A DNA stretch of 35,640 nucleotides from Microcaldota archaeon (GCA_027024255.1 JALVSQ010000025.1:1-35640), one strand, 5' to 3'. Shown: positions 9,507-18,151, counted from the stretch's first letter. Translations and numbers: made by a program. Notes: generated by a model from the letters alone, not told the origin.

Positions 9507-10675
9507 TGAACATATTCCAGTATATAATGCAAAAGTTCGTGAACTTCGGATTGCCTTTGCCCATTGAGTCGTTAATGGCAACCCATGTTTGTCCAGCTGT
9601 TTTGTTTCCTTCAAGCGTTATGATGCCTATTCTTTTAGCAATGGGAGCAAGCCTTTTCCTCATTGTTTTTATTTATATGATGGCCAAAATATTTGGATTG
9701 AAGAACTGGGAGCTCTATGCGAAATCAGAGCTTGTTGAGTTATTCTTAACAACTGTACTTATACTTTTAGTTGTTTATCCCATAATAAAGATACTGTGCG
9801 GTGTGGACATCACAGGAGATGGCAGTATATTCCAAACAGGAAAGTACTATTTTTATGAAGTGACTGTAAATGCTGAGATTGCTGGAACAGTTATTCAGTT
9901 CTTCTATACTTTATTCTCAGCTATTGCTTATACTTCCATCACTGAAGCAGTTTTTGCAGGTATCAGAGGTGGCAGACCATTTGAAGGTATATTCTCAACA
10001 ATAAAGCCTTTCTTCTCAAACATTGCCTTAGGAGTCGGATTGAGCATAAGCCTTAATGCTGCTTTCACATACCTTTACGAGTTTGTTACTTACGGATTTT
10101 TCAAGTACCTTTTACCAATAGGGCTCGTAGCAAGAGCATTTACACCAACAAGAAAGATAGGGGGAACAATCATAGGGTTAACGCTTGGCATGATCATATT
10201 TATTCCTTTGCTTTTCTCTATCGGGCATTTGGTTAATAAGAGCCTTGCCCCAATCTACATAACAAGAGGAGGTTCTGTTGTTATAAACCCATCTTACTAT
10301 GGCGTGCTGGGTTTGCTAACAACTCAGGTAAGTTCCTATGGCGAGTTAGTTCAGGCACTGCATGATGTGCTGGCAAAGGGCCATTACGATGTTAGAAGTC
10401 CTACTGACCCGAACAATCCGTCAGAACCAAATAAAACATACGGCCATATTGATGAGCAGTTAGGCAATCTAAGCATCATGTTTAAAGTCGTTATTGCTTT
10501 AATATTTGCAGTTCTTGTGCTGGTTGGTCCTTACATAAAGATGGCTGTCTTTGGCATATTCGCCAGCATGCTTTTCCCTGTTATAATGAGCATCATAGCT
10601 GTTGCAGGTGTTAAGTTCATTTCAGGTGTATTTGGACAGGAACTAGATGTAACAAATTTGACGAGGTTGATATGA
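9503..10675 (+). CDS. Polytopic membrane protein, paralog 5 of 6
   Basis: Start overlaps upstream stop; motif LPIGLVARAFTPTRKIGGTIIGLTLGMIIFIP; C-terminus GQELDVTNLTRLI. Confidence 0.85.
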   Translation: MMNIFQYIMQKFVNFGLPLPIESLMATHVCPAVLFPSSVMMPILLAMGASLFLIVFIYMMAKIFGLKNWELYAKSELVELFLTTVLILLVVYPIIKILCGVDITGDGSIFQTGKYYFYEVTVNAEIAGTVIQFFYTLFSAIAYTSITEAVFAGIRGGRPFEGIFSTIKPFFSNIALGVGLSISLNAAFTYLYEFVTYGFFKYLLPIGLVARAFTPTRKIGGTIIGLTLGMIIFIPLLFSIGHLVNKSLAPIYITRGGSVVINPSYYGVLGLLTTQVSSYGELVQALHDVLAKGHYDVRSPTDPNNPSEPNKTYGHIDEQLGNLSIMFKVVIALIFAVLVLVGPYIKMAVFGIFASMLFPVIMSIIAVAGVKFISGVFGQELDVTNLTRLI

Positions 10676-11691
10676 TGGAGGACTGGGAAGGATATGCAAT
10701 TCTGCTTTCGATGATGGAGATTGCAGTTGCAGTTCTGCTTTACTACTTTTCAAAACTCCTGCAGTTTGGAAAGTATGAGGTGTTTGCAAAGGAGTTTTTA
10801 ATTGAAAGTGTTTTGACTCTGTTTCTTGTAATAGGCATATTCTTAATAATTGAGATAGGCAATGAGTTTGGAAAGGAATTAAATCAAAGGATATCCTCTT
10901 CCTTCAAGAATGCCAATGAAATATTTAAGGAGCATCCTGTTAGAGGTAAAGAAGATGTATCATGGTATGCAGTACTTTTAACAATGTATGTAAGCAATTC
11001 ATGTTTGAGACCTTTTTACGAGATGACATTCTTTCTAACTCAAATATCTGCCCTTTCAAAAGGAGTTGTCCTTGTTAGTGATTCATTCAGGTCCCTGGGA
11101 AGTAATGCTGACCTTCTCTTTGTCATAAGTCAGAATTTCTTCAACACATTCATGTTTATCTACCTTATGTACTTTGTTTCTATAAAGCTTCTCCTCTTCT
11201 TTAAATATATATTTCCTGTATTCATAATGATAGGCGTTCCTTTAAGGGCATTTGAGCCAACCAGGAGTGCTGGGGCTTATTTAATAGCTGTTGGCCTGGG
11301 TTTTTACTTTGTTTATCCTGCTATCTACCTCCTTCTAATGGCTCAGGGGTACAACAATAATGCTTGCAGTATTCCTGATGCAATTTATCCAGTAATAAAG
11401 TCCTGGAATAACTCTCCAATTGGAAGAATTGGGTTCGCAATGATGAGCATTGTTTCAGGTGTTGTTTTTGGAGCAGTTGCATCAAGCGGGTGGGTAGTCT
11501 CATTCTTAAACAGTGTACTGGGCACTGAGATGTTAGGCACACTCGAAATGAGCATGATTCATACAGTGGTTAATATATGCTTTGTTCCTATAATTGCATT
11601 TTCACTTGCCATGACATTTGTTAACATAGGAACAACAACATTAGGTGGTAGAATTGCCGAAGTTGGTAGAGGTTTGTTCAAGTTTTTATGA
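10672..11691 (+). CDS. Polytopic membrane protein, paralog 6 of 6
   Basis: Start overlaps upstream stop; motif IMIGVPLRAFEPTRSAGAYLIAVGLGFYFVYP. Confidence 0.83.
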   Translation: MMEDWEGYAILLSMMEIAVAVLLYYFSKLLQFGKYEVFAKEFLIESVLTLFLVIGIFLIIEIGNEFGKELNQRISSSFKNANEIFKEHPVRGKEDVSWYAVLLTMYVSNSCLRPFYEMTFFLTQISALSKGVVLVSDSFRSLGSNADLLFVISQNFFNTFMFIYLMYFVSIKLLLFFKYIFPVFIMIGVPLRAFEPTRSAGAYLIAVGLGFYFVYPAIYLLLMAQGYNNNACSIPDAIYPVIKSWNNSPIGRIGFAMMSIVSGVVFGAVASSGWVVSFLNSVLGTEMLGTLEMSMIHTVVNICFVPIIAFSLAMTFVNIGTTTLGGRIAEVGRGLFKFL

Positions 11692-11700
11692 GGTGGTTAA

Positions 11701-12237
11701 ATGAGGTTTGTAGTAGATACAAGTGTTTTTGTGAACCCTGATGTGTATGTGCAGTTTGGTAAGGATGTTGATGAGGCAATAGATGCATTCGTTAAACTTG
11801 CAAAGGCTTCAAAGCACGAGTTTTACATGCCTCCTTCTGTGTTCAAAGAGCTATCTCACTTCAGTAAAAAAACAGATGAATTAGAGTTGGTAGTTAAAAA
11901 AAGAGCACCTAATGTTTACAGCCTTTATGTTCCGGCAGCTGTGCTTTACGATATTGTTTCAGAAGTAAGGAAGAGGATAGATAAAGGCTTAAGAATTGCA
12001 GAAAAGTATGCTGTTGCAGAAGGAACACCCGAGGAAATAAGAAAACTTAGAGAGAGGTACAGGGAAGCTGTGAGGCACGGCATCGTTGATAGCACAGAGG
12101 ACTTAGATGTAGTTCTTTTAGCAAAGGAACTTGACGGAGCTATTGTAAGTGCTGATGAAGGAATTATAAATTTAGCAAATAAGTTAAGTTGCGAATGGAT
12201 AGATGCCAGGAAGTTTAAGAAAATAATCAGTCAGTAA
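11701..12237 (+). CDS. PIN-domain RNA ligase partner protein
   Basis: MRFVVDTSVFVNPDVYVQFG ... VDSTEDLDVVLLAKELDGAIVSADEGIINLA: PIN acidic residues and resemblance to the archaeal 'RNA ligase partner' family; adjacent to the RNA ligase gene. Confidence 0.8.
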   Translation: MRFVVDTSVFVNPDVYVQFGKDVDEAIDAFVKLAKASKHEFYMPPSVFKELSHFSKKTDELELVVKKRAPNVYSLYVPAAVLYDIVSEVRKRIDKGLRIAEKYAVAEGTPEEIRKLRERYREAVRHGIVDSTEDLDVVLLAKELDGAIVSADEGIINLANKLSCEWIDARKFKKIISQ

Positions 12238-13240
12238 ATGGAGTTCCTGTTAGCCAGAGCCTTAGCCTCTTTTCAGTTTTTAAGTATCTTTTCTTAAATA
12301 CAATTTCATAAAATTCTTTCCTTTCAAATATCTCCTCCTCAACCTTTATGTATTTGCTGTTTAAAACATTTTCCTTTAACCACTTCCATGTTTCAAGTTC
12401 CCTTACAAACACCCTGAATGTTTTTTGTATTTTGCCTGTCCTCTCAAACTCCTTCCATTTTTCTGATGCCTTCTTTATGATATTTTTAAAGCCCGGTAGC
12501 TTTCCAAACTCGTTGTAAAAGAAACTTATCCTGAGCAACCGTTCATTAAAAAAGCCAGTAGGCATATCAAACAGGGCAAACAGCATTTCCATGTCCTCAG
12601 CATCTGAATTGGCAGTGACATACTTAAACTGCTTCCTTTTGTTCCTTGCTTTTAACACAATGCCCTCCCTTCCCTCTTTGTTTAACTTTAACAATATTTC
12701 AGTTATTTCATCGTACTTCCTTTTATTAAACAATCCAAAAACTGTCGGAGGGTTCAGGTTGAATTCATCAAGTATTGAGTACCTTTGCTCAGGCATCACA
12801 AAATCATTTTTTTCATTCATTATATCAAAAACAAAGAACCTCACATCATAGTCTTTAACAGGCTCTGTAAAGGGAGTATTACCAATCATCTCTCCACAGA
12901 GTATGTAGCCAGGATACTTTTCAAAGAATTCATCAAGCCCAAGCTCATATGCCTTTTCAGTTGTGAATGGGTCAATTCTTCCACTTCTTGTTAAACCAAA
13001 CACACTTCCGTTGTGGTAAAAGAACCTTACATTGTAGCCGTCTATTTTTTCCTCTATATAAAACTCCTCATCCCTGAAGTAGTTATCTATTCCCCTTTTT
13101 AAATGCCAGACCCTTGGGATATGAGGATAGCCAGGTATTATTCTATTTCCTATTACAACGGTTCCTCTTTCTAATTTTCCCTGTTTTGAAGTGTATCTTT
13201 TATAACTCAACATTCCCATGAACTTCTCATTTACAATCAT
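12227..13240 (-). CDS. Archaeal ATP-dependent RNA ligase (Rnl3 type)
   Basis: YIEEKIDGYNVRFF (KxDG nucleotidyltransferase motif I), GEMIG, REGIVLKAR. Start set at MIVNEKF (13240). Confidence 0.88.
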   Translation of the reverse strand: MIVNEKFMGMLSYKRYTSKQGKLERGTVVIGNRIIPGYPHIPRVWHLKRGIDNYFRDEEFYIEEKIDGYNVRFFYHNGSVFGLTRSGRIDPFTTEKAYELGLDEFFEKYPGYILCGEMIGNTPFTEPVKDYDVRFFVFDIMNEKNDFVMPEQRYSILDEFNLNPPTVFGLFNKRKYDEITEILLKLNKEGREGIVLKARNKRKQFKYVTANSDAEDMEMLFALFDMPTGFFNERLLRISFFYNEFGKLPGFKNIIKKASEKWKEFERTGKIQKTFRVFVRELETWKWLKENVLNSKYIKVEEEIFERKEFYEIVFKKRYLKTEKRLRLWLTGTPFTD

Positions 13241-13292
13241 GATTAAAATTACATTCTCAACTTTTAAATATTTATATTTCCAATTAAGACTT

Positions 13293-13973
13293 ATGGGGAA
13301 AAAATGGGGACAGCACTTCATAGCCCCTTCATTAGCTAAATACATTGCTTCATTTGGCTATGGAAAGGTTCTTGAAATAGGCGCAGGTGATGGAAGGATA
13401 ACAAAACATATTAATGCAGATGAAGTATGGGCTGTTGAAATTGATAAGAGGTTCTGCGAAAAATTGTTAAAGTTAGATGTGCATGTTATATGCAAGGATT
13501 TTTTGAAAGTAAAGCCTTTTGAAGTAGATGTTATATTGGGGAGTATTCCTTACTACATAAGCTCCCGGATAGTGTTTAAACTTAGAGAATGGATTTTTAA
13601 GGAGGCTTATCTTGTTCTGCAGTATGAATTTGCTAAGAAGATGTGCGCAAAGCCAGGCCAGAGCAATTACGGCAGGCTTTCAGTCACATCTCAGCTCTTT
13701 TATGATGTTAAGTTTATAAGGAAAATATCAAAGCATTTATTTACACCAATGCCAGATGTGGATTCTGCTTTAATCAAAATAACAAAAAAAGAAAACAATG
13801 TTTCAGATGAACTATTAGAGTTAATAAGGCTCTTGTTCAGCCATAAAAATAAAAAAATTAAGAATATACTTGATAAATGTCCTGAGGAGTTATGCAACAA
13901 AAGACCGAGGCACATGAGCATTGATGAGATAAAAAGATTACTCTCATTCGTAGGGCCCTTAGATCAGCGGTAG
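13293..13973 (+). CDS. ksgA: rRNA adenine dimethyltransferase KsgA/Dim1
   Basis: MGKKWGQHFI, VLEIGAGDGRIT, GSIPYYISS, YGRLSV. Start at 13293 removes the unlikely upstream extension. Stop lies inside tRNA-Ala. Confidence 0.9.
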   Translation: MGKKWGQHFIAPSLAKYIASFGYGKVLEIGAGDGRITKHINADEVWAVEIDKRFCEKLLKLDVHVICKDFLKVKPFEVDVILGSIPYYISSRIVFKLREWIFKEAYLVLQYEFAKKMCAKPGQSNYGRLSVTSQLFYDVKFIRKISKHLFTPMPDVDSALIKITKKENNVSDELLELIRLLFSHKNKKIKNILDKCPEELCNKRPRHMSIDEIKRLLSFVGPLDQR

Positions 13974-14024
13974 ATCGCTCCCCTCGCACGGGAGAGGCCG
14001 GGGGTTCGAATCCCCCAGGGTCCA
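13953..14024 (+). tRNA. tRNA-Ala (CGC)
   Basis: GGGCCCT..GATC AGCGGTA GATC..CTCCC CTCGCAC GGGAG..GGGGG TTCGAAT CCCCC AGGGTCC A; G3:U70 present. Confidence 0.95.
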
Positions 14025-14124
14025 TTCATTATCGTAGATTTGAGAACAGTAAGATAACGGGAGGCTCCAACCGAAGGTTGGAAGATTCGAAGCCTCGGAG
14101 GGGGTTCGAATCCCCCAGGGTCCA
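14025..14124 (+). repeat. tRNA-trailer repeat element, type-A head, 100 nt, ending in a copy of the tRNA-Ala 3' end
   Basis: TTCATTATCGTAGATTTGAGAACAGTAAGATAACGGGAGGCTCCAACCGAAGGTTGGAAGATTCGAAGCCTCGGAGGGGGTTCGAATCCCCCAGGGTCCA; last 25 nt identical to 14000-14024. Confidence 0.93.
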
Positions 14125-14171
14125 TCTAATTCCATACAAATAGATTTAAATCAAGAACATCATATTTAACC

Positions 14172-15218
14172 ATGCTAAAAGAAGCATTTCTTTACAAAAG
14201 GCTTGATAAAAAAAAGGTTCAATGCCTTGCCTGCAAGCATAGATGCATAATTCCCGAAGGAAAAACAGGGTTATGTGCAACAAGAGGCAATGAAAATGGC
14301 AGGCTTTACCTCTACACCTATGCATACCCTGCTGCTATAAATCTTGACCCGATAGAGAAAAAACCTCTATTTCACTTCTACCCGGGAACATGGGTTTATT
14401 CACTCGGCACATTCGGATGCAATTTTAGATGCTCTTTCTGCCAGAACTGGGAGTTAAGCCAATTTCCTAAAAAAGAAAGTAAGTTTTACTCTCTCAAAGC
14501 AAAACAACTCATTCAATCAAATTCAACATTCCTACCTCCTCAAAAGGCTGTTGAAAATGCTTTGCATTACAGAGCAGATGGCATTGCTTACACCTACAAT
14601 GAACCAGCCATATGGGCTGAGTATGCTCACGATATTGCAGAGATAGCTAAAAAGCATGGCCTTTTCAATGTTTTTGTTTCCTCAGGATATGAAACAGATG
14701 AAGCCCTTGATTATTTAGATGTGATAGATGCTTACAATGTTGACTTGAAAGCATTTTCAAATGAATTTTATCTCAAGTATTGCGGAACAAAGCTTGACAA
14801 TGTGCTTGACACAATAAAGAGCATTTACAAAAGAAAAAAATGGATTGAGATTACTACATTGGTTATTCCTGGTGAGAACGACAGTGAGGAGCAATTAAAG
14901 GGAATTGCAGAATTTATAAAGAATGAGTTGAGCAAGGATGTGCCCTGGCACATCACCCGCTTTCATCCTGATTATAAAATGCTGGACAAAGAAGTAACTC
15001 CTTTACAAACACTTGAAAAGGCATTCAATATTGGAAAAGAAGCAGGTTTAAACTACATTTACATAGGCAATGTGTTAGGAACTGATAAAGAGACAACATA
15101 TTGCCCGAGATGTGGGAAACCTCTCATAGAAAGGTATGGGTTTAGAATACTAAGCTATCATATAAAAAATGGCAGGTGTGAGTATTGCGGAGCTAAGATA
15201 GCAGGAAAGTTTAGATAG
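14172..15218 (+). CDS. AmmeMemoRadiSam-type radical SAM protein (PFL-activase homolog)
   Basis: CLACKHRCIIPEGKTGLCATRGN; TFGCNFRCSFCQNWELSQ (CxxxCxxC); CPRCGKPL...CEYCGAK zinc ribbon. Confidence 0.88.
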   Translation: MLKEAFLYKRLDKKKVQCLACKHRCIIPEGKTGLCATRGNENGRLYLYTYAYPAAINLDPIEKKPLFHFYPGTWVYSLGTFGCNFRCSFCQNWELSQFPKKESKFYSLKAKQLIQSNSTFLPPQKAVENALHYRADGIAYTYNEPAIWAEYAHDIAEIAKKHGLFNVFVSSGYETDEALDYLDVIDAYNVDLKAFSNEFYLKYCGTKLDNVLDTIKSIYKRKKWIEITTLVIPGENDSEEQLKGIAEFIKNELSKDVPWHITRFHPDYKMLDKEVTPLQTLEKAFNIGKEAGLNYIYIGNVLGTDKETTYCPRCGKPLIERYGFRILSYHIKNGRCEYCGAKIAGKFR

Positions 15219-15828
15219 AAGAGTTAAACAACCTGTAAAGGCTTTCAGCCTCTTTTTTAGGTAGAATTGAGAGTAACTCCTCTTTATCAGCAGAAAACAG
15301 GTCTTTAAGGCTCTTAAATTTCCTCCTTAAAAGCCTCGCCCTTTTTTCTCCAATGCCTGGGAGTGAGGTTAAAACGTTCATTACAGGGTCTTTATACACT
15401 TTTTTGTTAACAAATGAGATTTTTTTACCTAAGCTTCTTTCAATCTTTGCCAATTCATAAATGAGCAGGGCAGTTTCCTTAATCCCATCAGAAAATATAA
15501 TGCTAGCATTAAATTCTACTATTAAAGAACTTATAGCACCTGCTTTTGATTTGTCCATTTCATTGTTCCAGATGTTTCCTTCAATGATAAACACAGGCTT
15601 TTCATAAAACAACCTCATCTTCTCAGCCTGCTTGAACAACCTACCATCGAATATTGAGCTAATAAAATCAAACGAACTTTTTCTCTCCACGACTAACCTA
15701 TCGGAGCAAACAGCATCACCTACAGCAAGCTTTTTTTGAATTACATGAGCATATTGCTTTAATTCATTTGCCAATCTCTCCTCTCCAGCATCAACAATAA
15801 TTGAAAAGTCAAGCAATGTTTGCTTCAT
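15211..15828 (-). CDS. ERCC4/XPF-type nuclease with C-terminal HhH, no helicase domain
   Basis: IIVDAGEERLANEL, LVVERKSSFDFISSIFDGRLFKQ (ERKxxxD), TSLPGIGEKRARLLRRKF HhH. Confidence 0.85.
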   Translation of the reverse strand: MKQTLLDFSIIVDAGEERLANELKQYAHVIQKKLAVGDAVCSDRLVVERKSSFDFISSIFDGRLFKQAEKMRLFYEKPVFIIEGNIWNNEMDKSKAGAISSLIVEFNASIIFSDGIKETALLIYELAKIERSLGKKISFVNKKVYKDPVMNVLTSLPGIGEKRARLLRRKFKSLKDLFSADKEELLSILPKKEAESLYRLFNSSI

Positions 15829-16484
15829 ATCACCAGCCTTTTTATCTCCTCAATCTCATCAAAACTTATAGAACATCCGTTGTACTTTAAGGCATACAAA
15901 CCTGCTTCGAACATCTCTTTGCTTATAAAACCTTTCTCAAATGCCACTGTAAGCAGTTCAGAACTTCTAATTACCTGCATATCTCTTGTGTAATCTCTAA
16001 ATGCCTCAAACGATTTTTTGTTGAGCATTATGTTTGTGTGAAGTTCTTTCTCTAAATGCTCTTTCAACCTGAATGGTGCCTCTATAAGCATCCTTGTTGT
16101 TCTCTCATCCATGAGCAATAGGTTTATGTTTAAGGCATGGGCCAATGCAATCATATCTGCTTCTCCTAAATCAATTAAGTGAATGGGCTTTCCCCTAACA
16201 AAGAATGAAGTATTTGCCATACTCAGGATATTTTTTGCTTCCAGTTCTGTATCTGCATTTACTTCTATCAAAACACCATCGCTTAGCGCTTTTTTCATCC
16301 TTAATGCTGAGAGCTGGTATGCTTTCATTTGAATGCTTAAGGGTCTGTCTATAATCTCTTTTCTTACAGAGGGCGGAATCACAAAGTCAACATCAAACTT
16401 CTTAGAGAGAAAGTAAAAAACATCTATAAAGCAGGTGTCTGTTAATGAGATGAGCGAGGAAGAATCACACAGAACTGTTTTCAT
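15825..16484 (-). CDS. PIN-domain protein
   Basis: MKTVLCDSSSLISLTD ... LGEADMIALAHALNINLLLMDERTTRML; start after GGTGATTGAA. Confidence 0.75.
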   Translation of the reverse strand: MKTVLCDSSSLISLTDTCFIDVFYFLSKKFDVDFVIPPSVRKEIIDRPLSIQMKAYQLSALRMKKALSDGVLIEVNADTELEAKNILSMANTSFFVRGKPIHLIDLGEADMIALAHALNINLLLMDERTTRMLIEAPFRLKEHLEKELHTNIMLNKKSFEAFRDYTRDMQVIRSSELLTVAFEKGFISKEMFEAGLYALKYNGCSISFDEIEEIKRLVI

Positions 16485-16485
16485 T

Positions 16486-17004
16486 TCAATCACCCAAAAG
16501 GCTCCTCGCAATCCTTAATCTCTTTTTTACAGGCACTTCATCTTTTAGCCTGTCAAACATCATTGTTTTTCCTGCATATGCCAGAATTTCCTGCTTCGGA
16601 ATCCCGCTGAGCTTGCTTACCTTGCCCAAGGACATGCCTTTTGCATAAAGTAAAGCCGCAATCTTCACCCTTCCTTTTGTAAACAAATCAAACACAAAAC
16701 GGGCATCCTCTCTTTCCATTCCTATGATTGTCCTCTCAATTTCATCAAGTGTAGCTTCATCAACTTTCTCTGTCAATTTTTTCAGGAGAGATTCAACCTT
16801 ACTCACCCTTTCCTTCATCTCTTCCTCAAAAAACCTTGTTTTAGTAATCATCTTTGCCAGGACATAGCTTAAAAGTGAAAGCCTGAACGCGAGCTTGCTT
16901 GATGACTTCATTACTTCCTCAGCAAATAAATCCACAAGTTTTTTTAAGCTCCTCATTCTTCTTTGCTTGAATGAAGAGTAAAGCCTTCTTGTCAATGCAT
17001 ACAT
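16486..17004 (-). CDS. Conserved archaeal hypothetical protein with C-terminal HTH-like segment
   Basis: 172-aa ORF co-oriented with the PIN and ERCC4 genes; GMSLGKVSKLSGIPKQEILAY is HTH-like. Confidence 0.65.
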   Translation of the reverse strand: MYALTRRLYSSFKQRRMRSLKKLVDLFAEEVMKSSSKLAFRLSLLSYVLAKMITKTRFFEEEMKERVSKVESLLKKLTEKVDEATLDEIERTIIGMEREDARFVFDLFTKGRVKIAALLYAKGMSLGKVSKLSGIPKQEILAYAGKTMMFDRLKDEVPVKKRLRIARSLLGD

Positions 17005-17101
17005 GGTTAAAAGGTTAATGAAAATAATTAAAAACCTACTTCGGCAAACACCTTAAACCAAAAGCCTTTGTTTAAAAAACATATTGAGAAAATGCAGGTT
17101 T

Positions 17102-18151
17102 ATGGCAGGCATTGTCGGTTATGGTGCTTATATCCCTCTCTATAGAATAAAATCAGAAGAGATAGCAAGGGTATGGGGAGAGGACCCCAATAGAATAATA
17201 AAGGGCCTTGGCATAAAGGAGAAGGCTGTTGCAAATGTGGATGAAGATACTGCAACGATCGCTGTTGAAGCATCAAGAAATGCACTGAAAAGGGCAGGTA
17301 TTAACCCAAAGGATATAGGAGCTGTTTATATAGGAAGTGAGAGCCATCCTTATGCTGTTAAAAGTACTGCAAGCATAGTTGCAGAGGCAATAGGAGCAAC
17401 ACCTGAGCTTAATGCAGCCGACTTAGAGTTTGCATGCAGAGCAGGGACATCTGCTTTGATAATGTCCTTAGCTTTAGTCAATTCAAACATGATTAAGTAT
17501 GGGTTAGCAATAGGAGCAGACACTGCCCAGGGCAGACCAGGAGATGCTCTTGAATATTCAGCAGGCTCAGGAGGAGCAGCGTTTATAATAGGCAAAGACA
17601 ATGTCGTTGCTGAGGTCGAGGATTACTACTCTTTTACAACAGATACACCCGATTTCTGGAGAAGGGAGAAAGCAGATTATCCGAGCCATGGTGGTAGATT
17701 CACAGGTGAGCCTGCATACTTTAAACATGTTATAAATGCAACAAAAGGACTGCTTGAAAAAGGCTACAACCTTAATGATTTTGACTACGTTGTGTTTCAT
17801 CAACCAAATGCTAAGTTCCCAAAGGCAGCTGCTAAAAAATTAGGTATTCCTCTTGAAAAAATAGAGCTGGGTTTATTGACTCCTGTAATAGGTAACACAT
17901 ATAGTGGAGCCAGCCTTGTTGGTTTAGCAAATGTTCTTGACCACGCAAAGCCAGGTGAAAAGATATTGCTCACAAGCTTTGGTTCAGGAGCTGGCAGCGA
18001 TTCATTTGCCATTGTTGTGAAAGAAAGGATAGATGAAGTCAGGGATAAAGCACTGAAGGTTATGGATTATGTGAATAGAAAGAAGTACATTGATTATGCT
18101 ACTTATGTTAAGATGAGAGGAAAATTAAAAGGCTTTAACGGTGGACATTAA
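17102..18151 (+). CDS. Hydroxymethylglutaryl-CoA synthase (archaeal)
   Basis: [29 protein letters not shown] (catalytic Cys), [46 protein letters not shown]. Confidence 0.93.
   Translation: MAGIVGYGAYIPLYRIKSEEIARVWGEDPNRIIKGLGIKEKAVANVDEDTATIAVEASRNALKRAGINPKDIGAVYIGSESHPYAVKSTASIVAEAIGATPELNAADLEFACRAGTSALIMSLALVNSNMIKYGLAIGADTAQGRPGDALEYSAGSGGAAFIIGKDNVVAEVEDYYSFTTDTPDFWRREKADYPSHGGRFTGEPAYFKHVINATKGLLEKGYNLNDFDYVVFHQPNAKFPKAAAKKLGIPLEKIELGLLTPVIGNTYSGASLVGLANVLDHAKPGEKILLTSFGSGAGSDSFAIVVKERIDEVRDKALKVMDYVNRKKYIDYATYVKMRGKLKGFNGGH

Noticed and set aside
4670-11691. Reading the six membrane proteins as a multi-subunit ion antiporter or ABC permease array
   Set aside because: No recognisable antiporter subunit motifs, ABC EAA loops or ATPase partner; the shared motif plus distant VirB2-like pilins fit a secretion platform better, but only profile or structure searches can settle it.
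14100-14124. Split or partial tRNA gene (as in Nanoarchaeum tRNA halves)
   Set aside because: The duplicate covers only the T-arm/acceptor 3' strand (18-25 nt), lacks the anticodon half, and lies 100 nt behind a complete functional tRNA.
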